Counted from the first letter of the stretch, positions 14,871-25,251 are shown. The stretch is 27,122 nt of DNA from Clostridiales bacterium (GCA_019415985.1 DXYE01000028.1:1-27122), one strand, 5' to 3'. Program-made: numbers and translations. Notes: generated by a model not told the origin, from the letters alone.

Positions 14871-17207
14871 GTGCGTCAGAAACAAGAAATGCAGGGGATG
14901 ATACGTCGGCCTTTAGCATGGGCCTGCGGTTTCTTCGTCGGATTGATTTACCTTTCCTTTTACCTGCCGCCGATCCTGAAATTCATTTTTGCAATCCTGT
15001 CTGCGGTAGCTATGGTATGCTTTGCATTCATGTCAAAAAGAGCTACATGGCTTCGGAGATATAATCGTTTTGTCTACAGCGTCGCTTCGGCGGCGCTTTT
15101 GGCGTTTGTTGTATGTTATTATACACAGGATGTAAGGATAGCGGATATTTGCAAAAATGCAGGCTGCGAAATGAACTTAGAGGCTACAGTGACGGATATA
15201 CTATATAACAAGGAATATGGCGCTGCCTATAAAATAAGGGTCGAACGGGTAGATGATAAGAAGACGAATTTCTCTTGTCTGCTTGAAACGGAGTTTCCTT
15301 TTGATGTAGACGCTTATGAAAAAATAGAAGTTTATGCAGAGCTTGGGTATTTATCCGAAGATTATGCCCCATCTTACCGCATGTGGTATTTTTCAAGGGG
15401 TGTTTATTTGGAAGCCGTGGCGGTTTCAGAAGAGCGATGCCGTGTGCTCGGGACATCTCATAAGGAACTTGGGTATCTGTTTCATCGGGCTTCAAGCGCT
15501 TGTTCCGTCACGCTTTTGCAATATCTGGACAGGGATGCTGCTGCTATGACGAAAGCGCTCCTCTTGGGTGACAAGGGGGAGCTTTCGGCTGCGGTCAAGA
15601 GAGATTTCAGACGGTTGGGCGTTTCACATATGCTTGCAGTCAGCGGCATGCATCTGTCGATTCTGATCGGGGGCTTAGAGTATCTGCTCAAGCTTTTTAC
15701 AGTTCATAGAAAGCTCAGAAACGCTGTTTTGATCGTCTGTATCCTTCTGTTTGTCGGCATCACGGGCGCCGCGCCTTCGATACTGCGCGCAGGCATCATG
15801 TGGTTGATTTATTACGGAGCATTTTATGCGGGCGGCAGACAGGATTCTATTACCTCGCTGTATTTTTCGGTCGCCCTCATATGCTTTGTCTCTCCGACAG
15901 CGGTCTTTGATGTGGGCCTGCAACTTTCTTTTTTGTCTTCGCTGGGTATCATACTCTTGGGCAGTGCAACACGGGAGCGGATGCTTGCTGGGCTGACCAA
16001 CCGCTCTGTGCCGTTCAAGCTTTTGAAAGCAGCGCTGAACAATGTTATCAATACGATATCCGCTGTTATCTTTACTATGCCGGCCATGCTTTTTACTTTT
16101 CATGAATTTTCACTCATATCACCGCTGTCGAACCTGTTGCTGAATATACCGGTTACATTGCTTATGTATGCGGCGCCGCTGCTGATTTTTACATCGATGC
16201 TGCCGATTTTGCCATATGGCATTGCCGCGGTGATCAACCTGTCGGCCGAAGCTCTGTACGCGATCTCTTCTGCACTGTCCTCTTGTCCGAATGCGCTGAT
16301 TTCTACCAACTATCCCTTTACGGTTCCCGTTTTTCTGATGTTTCTTGCTCTTTCGGCTGTATTGGCTTTTAGAAAAAGGAATATACTTACGGTGTATATC
16401 GGATTTTTGGTTGGCGCAGTGCTTTTTGCCGGTTGCCTGTTTGTCTATGTACAAACGCAGAGGGGTCTGGCATCGATAACCTATGAAAACATAAAGAAAA
16501 ACGATTTGATATCAATAGAATGCAATCAGAAGGCCCTTCTTATCGATTTGTCCGATGGTTCTTACAAAGCGGTATCAGCAGGGGTGGACAGAATTCTATC
16601 CGGAAACTATGTCGAACTCGAAGCGTGGGTGATTACCCATGTACACACGCGCCATATAGCCGCTTTCCAACGGGTAGCAGAGGAGACAGTTCTCAGAAAA
16701 TTGTACATGCCTTTGCCCATGCAGGAAAAGGAGAAGGGAATTTGCGATGCTATTGCTGAAAAGGCACAAAGTTACGGTGTCGCAGTTTATTACTTTGACA
16801 ATACGGCAGAAGAGCTTCCCCTGACGTTTGAAACACTGACGCTGACTCTGTTTCCCCAAACAAAGCTGTCACGCTCCACACATCCTGTGCTATCTCTTGC
16901 GATTGCCAGCGAAAGCTCGGGAACACAGATTCTGTATGCAGGCGCGTCGTCCTGTGAGGTCGGCGGAAGCTACGAATCGTGCTTGGAGACTTTTGCCTCG
17001 GGTACCGACGTGATGCTATTTGGATGTCATGGCCCGGTAATTAAGGAAATGTTCGGTGAAAATTTGCCGACTGAAGCATGGCAACACGTGATCTATGCAA
17101 ACGAAAGTGTACGCGAGTGGGCGGCGCCGGCATTTTCGTATGAACTTGAGAGCGCACAAATCACCCAAACTGCGGACGGATTTTACCGTATCCTGCTGTA
17201 TCCATAG
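14871..17207 (+). CDS. comEC: ComEC/Rec2-family DNA uptake channel protein with degenerate metallo-beta-lactamase domain
   Basis: ComEC is the polytopic membrane protein that carries single-stranded DNA into the cell during natural transformation. The 778-residue product has N-terminal helices and a DUF4131-like segment (about 1-230) and the competence domain with the hallmark LAVSGMHLSILIGG (about 253-266). Many further membrane segments run to about residue 535, and a C-terminal metallo-beta-lactamase-like domain ends the protein. In that domain the metal motif HxHxDH reads H590-V-H592-T-R594-H595, the later GDA position reads GAS (about 691), and the HHGS position reads CHGP. Several metal ligands are therefore lost. 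The start is uncertain: GTG at 14871 has no close ribosome binding site, and ATG codons at 14889 and 14898 are in frame; a TAG at 14853 bounds it upstream. It lies 78 bases after the lipoprotein gene. Confidence 0.9.
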   Translation: MRQKQEMQGMIRRPLAWACGFFVGLIYLSFYLPPILKFIFAILSAVAMVCFAFMSKRATWLRRYNRFVYSVASAALLAFVVCYYTQDVRIADICKNAGCEMNLEATVTDILYNKEYGAAYKIRVERVDDKKTNFSCLLETEFPFDVDAYEKIEVYAELGYLSEDYAPSYRMWYFSRGVYLEAVAVSEERCRVLGTSHKELGYLFHRASSACSVTLLQYLDRDAAAMTKALLLGDKGELSAAVKRDFRRLGVSHMLAVSGMHLSILIGGLEYLLKLFTVHRKLRNAVLIVCILLFVGITGAAPSILRAGIMWLIYYGAFYAGGRQDSITSLYFSVALICFVSPTAVFDVGLQLSFLSSLGIILLGSATRERMLAGLTNRSVPFKLLKAALNNVINTISAVIFTMPAMLFTFHEFSLISPLSNLLLNIPVTLLMYAAPLLIFTSMLPILPYGIAAVINLSAEALYAISSALSSCPNALISTNYPFTVPVFLMFLALSAVLAFRKRNILTVYIGFLVGAVLFAGCLFVYVQTQRGLASITYENIKKNDLISIECNQKALLIDLSDGSYKAVSAGVDRILSGNYVELEAWVITHVHTRHIAAFQRVAEETVLRKLYMPLPMQEKEKGICDAIAEKAQSYGVAVYYFDNTAEELPLTFETLTLTLFPQTKLSRSTHPVLSLAIASESSGTQILYAGASSCEVGGSYESCLETFASGTDVMLFGCHGPVIKEMFGENLPTEAWQHVIYANESVREWAAPAFSYELESAQITQTADGFYRILLYP

Positions 17208-17264
17208 AAATTCAAGTATATTTTTGATAAAAGTGAAAAAACTAACAGCATGAATTCCAAAAAC

Positions 17265-17291
17265 CGCGCATAAAAGACGGAGGACAGCGCG
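17265..17291 (+). promoter_or_regulatory. Hairpin carrying the ribosome binding site of the glucan synthase gene
   Basis: CGCGC (17265-17269) is complementary to GCGCG (17287-17291), which ends directly before the ATG. The GGAGG Shine-Dalgarno (17279-17283) lies in the 17-base loop. Pairing would place the ribosome site in a loop and the base of the stem against the start codon, so it could tune translation. Confidence 0.35.
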
Positions 17292-20200
17292 ATGAAAGGA
17301 AGTCCTTTGCTGCGCAAAGGCATGGAGATTTTTATGCTGTTATTTACAAGCGAAGAAGAACGAAAAAATGATTACGGAAAAGAGAAGCAGTCTGCAGCGC
17401 TGCGGTCTCTTTCCGGTTATAAAAAGAAAGTGTGCCGGTCCATGCGTTCGATCAGGCAGGCCTATAAGCATGCGCAGGCTGACGAAGCCGGTCTTAACCG
17501 AATCAGCATAAAATGGGTGCTCACCAATCATTATGCAATCGACGAGAGTTTTCGCACGGTCTTTCAGAACTTGAATCCGCATATCAAGGTGCCGGTTGTC
17601 CGGCTGTCCGGAAGAAAAACTCCGCGAATATGCTGCCTTCTGCGCAGATATCTCGAGGATCACGACTATCTTTATGAGGAAAAGACACTGTTTACATTCC
17701 TTGAGTCGCTGGATTTTTCACTTTTAGAAAATGAAATATGTGTCCTGTATGCTATCCTGGTCGGCATGCTGATTCGTAAAATTTCTGCCAGCCTGTACAT
17801 TGAATCTGAAACTGCGGAAAGGATGGTAGGTCACAGCATCCAGTCTCTTTTCCGCATTAAGGACGCAGATCCCACTGTACTGTATGAAACATTCTCACCG
17901 GTTGAACAGGTGTTGCTGAAGGATCCTGCCGGAACTTATCCCCGCTGTGTACCCGAAACCAAGGAGACATACCGCCGCGCTGTACGACGTATGGCACGCC
18001 GCACAAAAAAATCTCCGTATCAATTGGTTTCAGAGCTATATGGTTTGGCAGACTCCGCAAAATCCGAAAAAAGGCGTAATATCGGTTGGTATCTTCTGCG
18101 GAGAAAAAGGGATGGCAGACTGGCATACTTTACATCGCTGCTTGCTCTGTTTGCCATTCCCTTCGGGGGCTTTTTCTTACTTTGTCGTGAGGACAGTCTT
18201 TGGCTTCTTCTCACACTGGGACTGCTGCTGATACTGCCGATATATGCACTGGCGAAAAGCATAGCGGATATGATTTTTTCCTCCTGTTATCATGCAGAAC
18301 CGGTTCCTAAGATTGAGATGTCTTCCATTCCGGCCGAGGCCAAAACGCTGGTTGTGATCACAACGCTGCTTATGGGAAAGGAAAAGGATGCTGCGCTGTT
18401 TGATCGTCTGGAAGCCTTTTATCTGAGAAATCGCGAGGAATATGCAGCTTTCGGCATACTGGGTGATTTTAAGGAGGCGAACAGTGCTACACAGCCGGGT
18501 GATGACGAAATTTTATCTTATGCGAGGGCACGTCTGTCAGCGCTGAACGGTAAATACGGGGATCGTTTTTATCTATTTGTCCGCAAGCGCACCTATTGCG
18601 CCGGGGAAAAGAAATTCATGGGCTGGGAGAGAAAGCGCGGAGCGGTCGTCGAATTGGTACGTTATTTAAAGGGGCTGACAGGTGTCAAACGTATGACGAG
18701 CCTGGAATGCAGTGCAGGCGACGAGAGCTTCCTCAGAGATACACGGTATGTGCTGACGTTGGACGCGGATACGGATTTGACAATAGGCGCGGTCCGAGAA
18801 ATGGCATCGGTATTTCTGCATCCTCTGAATAAGCCGGAGATCGATCCCGCGCTGGGCAGAGTTACTTCCGGCCATGCCATCCTTCAGCCGAAAATGTCGA
18901 CGTCGCTTTCAGCCTCTCAGCTGACGCACTTTACCCGTCTGTATGCTGGTGTTTCTGGAAATGACATCTATGCGTCTGCCGCGTTTGATATACCGATGAA
19001 CTTGTTCGGAGAGGGCATTTTTTGCGGTAAAGGCATGTTTGATGTCGATGCTTTCTATGAACTGCTGGACAATGCATTTCCGGAGGAAACGGTTCTGAGC
19101 CACGATTTTCTTGAGGGACTCCGTCTGCGTACTGCATATGTGCCTGAAATTGAGCTGACGGACAGCATACCTCGCAATCCTCTGTCGTTCTATGACCGAA
19201 TGCACCGTTGGGTGCGCGGAGATGTTCAGGCGCTTCGCTTTTCAGGCCGTCTGGTACGAAACGCAGAGAATCGGAAGATATCGAATCCGATTGGAAAAAC
19301 AGCGAGATTCCTGATACGTGACAATATCCGCAGAGCGCTGTGTGCTCCGTCGGCAGCGCTGGCCCTGATACTGCTTGCGATGTTTCCTCTTCCGCATGCT
19401 TGGTATGCCGTGCTCTGCGCAACGGCATACCTGTGGTTTCCGCTTGCAGTATTTATATGCAGTCATCTTTTAAAAGGCAGGACTGCCGTTTTCTGCCGGC
19501 GTTTTTCGTCCAAAGTACCCGCACCGCTGCCGCATATATTGGCGGAAACAGCCTATCAATTCTGTTCGCTGGCCTATCAATCAACCGTTACGGTGGACGC
19601 AGTGTTTCGCGCTTTGTTTCGTATGGTAATTTCGCATCGACATATGCTGGCATGGGTAACTGCGGGAGAAAACGATGCAAGACAACGGCCGAAGCATACC
19701 ATATGGCTTCATTACCGACGTATGTGGATTTCTGTGCTGGTCGGTGCGCTGCTGCTCCTATTCGGATTTCTTCCGGGCAAGCTGCTCGGTGCGGTATGGA
19801 TGCTGGCGCCTGCCGTTTTTGCATCTCTTTCCCGGCCTTTGAAGCCGATTGAGTCAATGAAGGAAGATTATGGCGCTGTATATGAGAGATATGCCGCAGA
19901 TATCTGGAAATATTTTGAACGTTATGTCACGGAAGAGGACCAATACCTCCCGCCGGACAATATCCAACTTATTCCGGAATTGACAGTTGCCCACCGTACC
20001 TCCCCGACGAATATCGGCTTGTATTTGATGTGCATTTTAGCAGCCCGAGACTTTTCTTTCCTTTCGAGCGGTGAAATGTACGAGCGGCTGGACCGTACGC
20101 TGTCAACGGTAGAACGTTTGGAAAAATGGAAGGGCCATCTATATAATTGGTATGACACCGTAACACTGGAGCTTCTCGGAGAGCCGTATATTTCGACAGT

Positions 20201-23200
20201 GGACAGCGGTAATTTTATCTGTACGCTGATATGCCTGAAGGAGGGCATAAAGTCGTATATAGAAGAGGACACGCGCCTTGCGGCGCTGTATGGCCGAATA
20301 GAAAAGCTCATTTCAAATACAGACTTCCGCGCACTGTATCACGAAAAAAAGGCGCTCTTTTATCTGGGCTATCAACCGATGAAAGCGGCCTTCAGCGAAA
20401 ATTACTATGATTTTTATATGAGCGAGGCGCGCTCCGCCAGTTATTACGCGGTTTCCGCAGGGATCGTGCCGAAAAAAAACTGGAGAATGCTGTCAAGAAA
20501 AATAACGGAAAAGCAGCATCGGATCGGATGCTTGTCCTGGACGGGAACGGCGTTTGAATATTTCATGCCTTGTCTGTGGCTGCCAACCCCAAAGGGATCT
20601 TTTATAGACGAAGCGCTGTCCTTTGCCTATGAAATGCAGCGTCAGAAGACCATAGCCATAAACCGTAAAGGGATGGAAGCGCAGCGCATATACGGCGTGT
20701 CGGAAAGTGCATTCTTTGAATTTGATCGGGAAATGAACTATCAATATCGTGCCTTCGGTGTGCAGTCGCTCGGTCTCAAACGAGGACTGAACAGGGATGC
20801 CGTCATTGCGCCGTATGCTTCGTTTCTGATGCTGGTGCGGGGCGGAGAAGCGGTCCCGGATATTTTGAAAAATCTTCAGAGCATCGAGCATTTCGGTGCA
20901 TACGGCAAATTCGGTTTTTATGATGCTCTGGATTTTACCAAGCGCAGAGTGGGAGACGGCGCTGCAATCGTGCGCAGTTTTATGGCGCATCATCTCGGGA
21001 TGAGCATGGCTGCCCTTGCGAACGCTCGGTTTGATCATATCTTTCAGAGAAGATTCTTTGGGGACCCGCAAATGGCTGCAGGACGGGAGCTTCTGGAAGA
21101 GAAGGTTCCTGTAGAGGCCCGTGCACATGAAAGAAATTACAGCGCTTATATACCTGACAAAGTACGCTTTTCGCTGGATAATGAGGAGAAAACCGAAGAG
21201 ATAACAGGGGACGAGGGCATTCGATTCGCCGTACTGTCCAATACGCAGGTGCGTCTGCTGGCGACCAATGTGGGGCATGTTTATCTTGAATACGGCAAGG
21301 TATCCTTGACCTATCCAGATTTCAGCTTAAATGAACCGTTAAAGGGACTCCAGTGCCTCTTCTGTACAAACGGACGGACTTATCCTGTTACCGCGGTCAG
21401 CGGTCGGGAGGAGGGGGTGCGTTATACCTTTTCTTCGTCGGTCTGTACGGTGCGCTATACTGCGAGGTATGAAAAGGATGGGGTGGAGGCTTCTGTGGTT
21501 TTTCAGGTGTATCCCGAAAAAAATATGATTGAAGCTGCGGCGGAGATATCAGGTGTGGCAGGAGAGGTACGCTGTCTATTGTACTTTCAGCCGGTATTGG
21601 CAGGAAGGGATTACCATACACATCCTGCATTTTCCAAGTTATTTCTTGAGGCGGAATATGATGCCGAAGAAGGTATGCTTTGTTTTAGGCGGCGTAAAAG
21701 AGAAACGGGAGCTAAGGAGTATTTTCTTATAATAAAAGGTATAGGCGGCGAAAGCGCCGCCGCGGGCTCCGCGGAAGGATTGATACGGGCTCCACTGGAA
21801 AAGCAGGATATTGAAGCGCTTTTGCATAAAACATTAAAGGTGACCTCACCGGCGTGCATCGAGCCGCTGGCTGCTTACCGTATCACCGCTGATGCCGATT
21901 CATCCGGCAGAGCATCGTTTGTATATCATCTGTCGGCCGCCCATACAAAAGAACGTGCGCTGGAGCAGCTTGCAGGTGAGGAGGACAGGGAATCCATGCG
22001 GACGGAAACCTGCGGCGTTATCAGAAAGATTTCCGGACTTCTGCCTTCGGATGAACCCGTACTTCGTCTGATGCTTGCAGCAGTATGTCTTGGAAAGGTG
22101 CATCCCATGGATATGCCTGACAGCGGGAGGCTGACACAGCACGAGCTTTGGCGACACGGCATTTCCGGCGATTACCCCATAATTACGGCTGTGGTATCGG
22201 AATCACGTTCCCTGCGGCCGGATATCGCCGAGACCGTATCCTCTCTGATCCGTAGCCATAAACATCTGACGGTATGCGGAATTCCCCTGGATTTGATTTT
22301 TATCATCGATGAAACCGACAGCTACTACTCACCGGTTTTCCACGACATGGAGGAATTAATTGAAATAAACGGCATGACGCATTTCAAAAACAACAGCAAG
22401 GGAATATTTCTCCTAAATCGCACGGAAAAGGACAGACAATTCTGTGAACTGCTTTCAAAGGCCGCGGAATGTTCTCTGGAGCTTTCCGGAGCGCAGGCGA
22501 TAGCAGACGCCAATGAAAGCTTATCCAAGATGTATCGGGTGAACTTCAGCGCTGATAGGCATATTGTCTGTACCTCTGATTCTTTGAAGCGCTTTTGCGG
22601 AGATACAGCCGAGCGTGTGCCTGTGTTATCAGAAATGGATGCAGGGAAGGATCCGGCGGCGTTTACCGTAGAGGGCGGTTCTTTTCAGGAGGGGGGAAGC
22701 ACTTTTGTAGTTGAGAAAAAAAAGCCCTGCCGGCCGTGGAGCTATCTTCTGACCTCCCCGAATTTCGGTACGCTGCTGACGCAGAATTCTCTTGGATGTA
22801 CTTGGTATGAAAATGCTTCGAAAAAGCGATTGACAGCTTGGACAAACAATCCCTATACTTCGGAGAACGGCGAGCGTATCCTGCTTCGTATTTTCAAGGA
22901 TAGATCTGACAAGACCTATACGGATTACGACCTGTGCGCGCTCTCAAACCAGGTAAAATATAAATCTGGAGCGGCCGTTTATAGTGGAGAGATTTTTGAC
23001 GGAAAACACACGGTTTCCTTTGAAATAACAGTGACGGTCGCACGCCGTCTATATGTCAAGGGCATGCAGATTCATCTGACGGTTTTAAAGGCGGAGGGCG
23101 AAATACACGCAGCGATTCTGTATGCTGCAGAGCCGGTCCTGGGAGAATCTCTGCGTCAAAAGCATATTATCCGGGTGCGGAAAGAGCGCTCTGCCTTGGT

Positions 23201-25028
23201 CGTTTTTAATGGAATGGAGCAGACTTGGAAAGGGTGCGACATGCTTATATTCATGCCGGGGGAATCGGCACCGCTGCTGTATACAAAAATGTCGGAAGCG
23301 TTTCCGTACAAAACAGCAGAGGAAAAACCGATCGCTGTTTGCGGCAAAGAAATTTTGCTAAAAAACAAAGACTGTTATACGGCTGCTTTTATACTTGGCG
23401 CAGCATGCAGCAGTTCCGCGGCTCAGTATATTTATTCGCAATACAATACTATGGATGCTGTACAAAGAGATGCAGTCCAGCTTACGGAAGAGGATGAAAA
23501 GCTTACCGGCGTGTTTCGGCTGAAATCTCCGGTCAAAGCGTTGGATATGCTGTTCAACGAATGGCTGCCGAGGCAGACTCTGCACGCTCGTCTGAATGGA
23601 CGCTGTGGATTTTACCAATCCAGCGGAGCTTACGGTTTCCGGGACCAGCTTCAGGATGTTCTGTCCATGATTTATCTGAAGCCGGAGACAACCGCCGCTC
23701 AGATATACAGGTGTGCTGCTCATCAATATCTTGAAGGCGATGTACAGCATTGGTGGCATGAGATAAAGGGAGACAGACCGGAGAGCTATCATATGGGCAT
23801 CCGCACAAGATATTCGGATGACTTGCTGTGGCTTCCTTATGCTGTGGCCGAATATGTGACTATCACGGGCGATGAGAAGCTGCTCAGCCGGCAAATAAGG
23901 TATCTCCAAAGTCCGGAGCTTAAACCGGAAGAAACGGAGCGCTTTGAATATCCGACGAGAACCGAGGAGAAGGAAAGCGTCTATATGCATTGTGTCAGAG
24001 CGTTGGAACGCAGCTTCCGGTTCGGCAGTCATGGATTACCGCTGATCGGCGGTGGTGACTGGAATGACGGAATGAATCATGTGGGAATTGGAGGAAAGGG
24101 TGAAAGCGTCTGGCTGGCGATGTTTCAAATGCTGGTTATACAGAAGTTTTTACCGCTGTGCGAACTGCAAAAGGATTATGACGGAGCTGAAAAATACCGT
24201 GAAATCTATGAACGATTAAAGAATGCAGTCAACGCAAGTGCGTTTAACGGAAGCTGGTATATGCGCGGATTTTATGACGATGGATCGCCTCTGGGGGATA
24301 AAACCAGCGACGAATGCCGAATCGATTTGCTGCCGCAGGCCTTTGCCGCTATAGTAAACGAAGTGGATAATAGGGAACCGTTTATGCAGAAACATGTAGA
24401 CAGCGCACTTGCTGAGGCGATTTCTCAGCTCTGGTGTCCGGAGGCGAGAGTATTCCGCCTGTTTGCACCGTCCTTTGACAAAACAACCAAGGATCCCGGA
24501 TATATCAAGGGGTACCTGCCCGGTATCCGCGAAAATGGAGGGCAGTATACACACGCAGCAGTATGGGGGATATGGGGATTGTTTGCCGCAGGAAAGGATG
24601 AAGAGGCCTTCACCATACTCAAAGCGATCAACCCAATTGATATTTCCTGCGACGCAGAAAGTGCGGAAAGGTATCAGACTGAACCTTATGTACTCTGCGG
24701 TGATGTCTCCTATGCGGAAGGACATGAGGGACGGGGGGGATGGAGTTGGTATACGGGAGCTGCGTCCTGGTACTACAAAATCGTGCTGGAACAGCTGCTC
24801 GGTTATCGCGAGGAGAAGCACGGTTTCTCTCTGCGGCCCAGACTGTGTGGAGAGTTTACGGATTTTCAATTGGAAATCCGTAAAAAGGAGACGGTATATT
24901 TGGTGAAAGTTTCCAGGGCGAAGGAGGAAGCGCGTTTAACCGTGGATGGTAAGGTCTTGGCAGACAACACGGCATTCCCTCTGCCGTTTGATGGCGGAAG
25001 ACATGAGGTAGATTGGCAGATAGCCTAA
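17292..25028 (+). CDS. ndvB: Giant NdvB/ChvB-type cyclic beta-1,2-glucan synthase homologue
   Basis: The 2578-residue membrane protein has the domain order of cyclic beta-1,2-glucan synthases. An N-terminal region is followed by a first membrane pair (about 279-325) and a GT84/GT2-like glycosyltransferase domain with Y-V-L-T-L-D491-A-D493 and R639-W640 in RMHRWVRGD. More helices (about 682-730 and 812-850) lead to a glucoamylase-like domain (about 870-1280; NWYDT near 953, VDSGNF near 971). Two GH94 N-terminal-type beta domains (around 1300-1600 and 1800-2000) precede a GH94 catalytic domain with GFRDQLQD (about 2115) and G-D2256-WNDGMNH. In characterised enzymes GT84 polymerises UDP-glucose, the middle domain cyclises and the GH94 part trims chains by phosphorolysis. 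Each landmark is intact, so the protein is probably active. GGAGG lies 8 bases before the ATG. Length is close to the 2500-2900 residues of known homologues. Confidence 0.9.
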   Translation: MKGSPLLRKGMEIFMLLFTSEEERKNDYGKEKQSAALRSLSGYKKKVCRSMRSIRQAYKHAQADEAGLNRISIKWVLTNHYAIDESFRTVFQNLNPHIKVPVVRLSGRKTPRICCLLRRYLEDHDYLYEEKTLFTFLESLDFSLLENEICVLYAILVGMLIRKISASLYIESETAERMVGHSIQSLFRIKDADPTVLYETFSPVEQVLLKDPAGTYPRCVPETKETYRRAVRRMARRTKKSPYQLVSELYGLADSAKSEKRRNIGWYLLRRKRDGRLAYFTSLLALFAIPFGGFFLLCREDSLWLLLTLGLLLILPIYALAKSIADMIFSSCYHAEPVPKIEMSSIPAEAKTLVVITTLLMGKEKDAALFDRLEAFYLRNREEYAAFGILGDFKEANSATQPGDDEILSYARARLSALNGKYGDRFYLFVRKRTYCAGEKKFMGWERKRGAVVELVRYLKGLTGVKRMTSLECSAGDESFLRDTRYVLTLDADTDLTIGAVREMASVFLHPLNKPEIDPALGRVTSGHAILQPKMSTSLSASQLTHFTRLYAGVSGNDIYASAAFDIPMNLFGEGIFCGKGMFDVDAFYELLDNAFPEETVLSHDFLEGLRLRTAYVPEIELTDSIPRNPLSFYDRMHRWVRGDVQALRFSGRLVRNAENRKISNPIGKTARFLIRDNIRRALCAPSAALALILLAMFPLPHAWYAVLCATAYLWFPLAVFICSHLLKGRTAVFCRRFSSKVPAPLPHILAETAYQFCSLAYQSTVTVDAVFRALFRMVISHRHMLAWVTAGENDARQRPKHTIWLHYRRMWISVLVGALLLLFGFLPGKLLGAVWMLAPAVFASLSRPLKPIESMKEDYGAVYERYAADIWKYFERYVTEEDQYLPPDNIQLIPELTVAHRTSPTNIGLYLMCILAARDFSFLSSGEMYERLDRTLSTVERLEKWKGHLYNWYDTVTLELLGEPYISTVDSGNFICTLICLKEGIKSYIEEDTRLAALYGRIEKLISNTDFRALYHEKKALFYLGYQPMKAAFSENYYDFYMSEARSASYYAVSAGIVPKKNWRMLSRKITEKQHRIGCLSWTGTAFEYFMPCLWLPTPKGSFIDEALSFAYEMQRQKTIAINRKGMEAQRIYGVSESAFFEFDREMNYQYRAFGVQSLGLKRGLNRDAVIAPYASFLMLVRGGEAVPDILKNLQSIEHFGAYGKFGFYDALDFTKRRVGDGAAIVRSFMAHHLGMSMAALANARFDHIFQRRFFGDPQMAAGRELLEEKVPVEARAHERNYSAYIPDKVRFSLDNEEKTEEITGDEGIRFAVLSNTQVRLLATNVGHVYLEYGKVSLTYPDFSLNEPLKGLQCLFCTNGRTYPVTAVSGREEGVRYTFSSSVCTVRYTARYEKDGVEASVVFQVYPEKNMIEAAAEISGVAGEVRCLLYFQPVLAGRDYHTHPAFSKLFLEAEYDAEEGMLCFRRRKRETGAKEYFLIIKGIGGESAAAGSAEGLIRAPLEKQDIEALLHKTLKVTSPACIEPLAAYRITADADSSGRASFVYHLSAAHTKERALEQLAGEEDRESMRTETCGVIRKISGLLPSDEPVLRLMLAAVCLGKVHPMDMPDSGRLTQHELWRHGISGDYPIITAVVSESRSLRPDIAETVSSLIRSHKHLTVCGIPLDLIFIIDETDSYYSPVFHDMEELIEINGMTHFKNNSKGIFLLNRTEKDRQFCELLSKAAECSLELSGAQAIADANESLSKMYRVNFSADRHIVCTSDSLKRFCGDTAERVPVLSEMDAGKDPAAFTVEGGSFQEGGSTFVVEKKKPCRPWSYLLTSPNFGTLLTQNSLGCTWYENASKKRLTAWTNNPYTSENGERILLRIFKDRSDKTYTDYDLCALSNQVKYKSGAAVYSGEIFDGKHTVSFEITVTVARRLYVKGMQIHLTVLKAEGEIHAAILYAAEPVLGESLRQKHIIRVRKERSALVVFNGMEQTWKGCDMLIFMPGESAPLLYTKMSEAFPYKTAEEKPIAVCGKEILLKNKDCYTAAFILGAACSSSAAQYIYSQYNTMDAVQRDAVQLTEEDEKLTGVFRLKSPVKALDMLFNEWLPRQTLHARLNGRCGFYQSSGAYGFRDQLQDVLSMIYLKPETTAAQIYRCAAHQYLEGDVQHWWHEIKGDRPESYHMGIRTRYSDDLLWLPYAVAEYVTITGDEKLLSRQIRYLQSPELKPEETERFEYPTRTEEKESVYMHCVRALERSFRFGSHGLPLIGGGDWNDGMNHVGIGGKGESVWLAMFQMLVIQKFLPLCELQKDYDGAEKYREIYERLKNAVNASAFNGSWYMRGFYDDGSPLGDKTSDECRIDLLPQAFAAIVNEVDNREPFMQKHVDSALAEAISQLWCPEARVFRLFAPSFDKTTKDPGYIKGYLPGIRENGGQYTHAAVWGIWGLFAAGKDEEAFTILKAINPIDISCDAESAERYQTEPYVLCGDVSYAEGHEGRGGWSWYTGAASWYYKIVLEQLLGYREEKHGFSLRPRLCGEFTDFQLEIRKKETVYLVKVSRAKEEARLTVDGKVLADNTAFPLPFDGGRHEVDWQIA

Positions 25029-25058
25029 AATGCTGCCGGAAGGACCGGAACAGCATTT
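25028..25058 (+). terminator. First hairpin after the glucan synthase gene
   Basis: AAATGCTG (25028-25035) pairs with CAGCATTT (25051-25058), with an inner CCGG/CCGG stem (25036-25039, 25045-25048) and a two-base bulge. It starts at the last base of the stop codon. It has no T-run and probably acts with the stronger hairpin that follows. Confidence 0.4.
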
Positions 25059-25074
25059 CAGTAAAACGTTTTTT

Positions 25075-25118
25075 AGCTGCCAAACGGAAAACAAATGCTT
25101 TCCGTTTGGCAGCTTTTA
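25075..25118 (+). terminator. Strong rho-independent terminator of the glucan synthase gene
   Basis: A perfect 16-base-pair stem (25075-25090 with 25099-25114, core GCTGCCAAACGG) with an 8-base loop is followed directly by TTTT. It lies 46 bases after the stop codon. Confidence 0.9.
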
Positions 25119-25251
25119 TTGTACGTTTCCATTTCAATTCCTTAAAATGCGGGGTCCTTGGGCTGGTATTCTGACGCGATTTTATCCCCCTTTTTGTGTC
25201 CTTGCTTTCTGTTATATCGTCCGGATTGTCAAGATAACTACACTGGATCAA

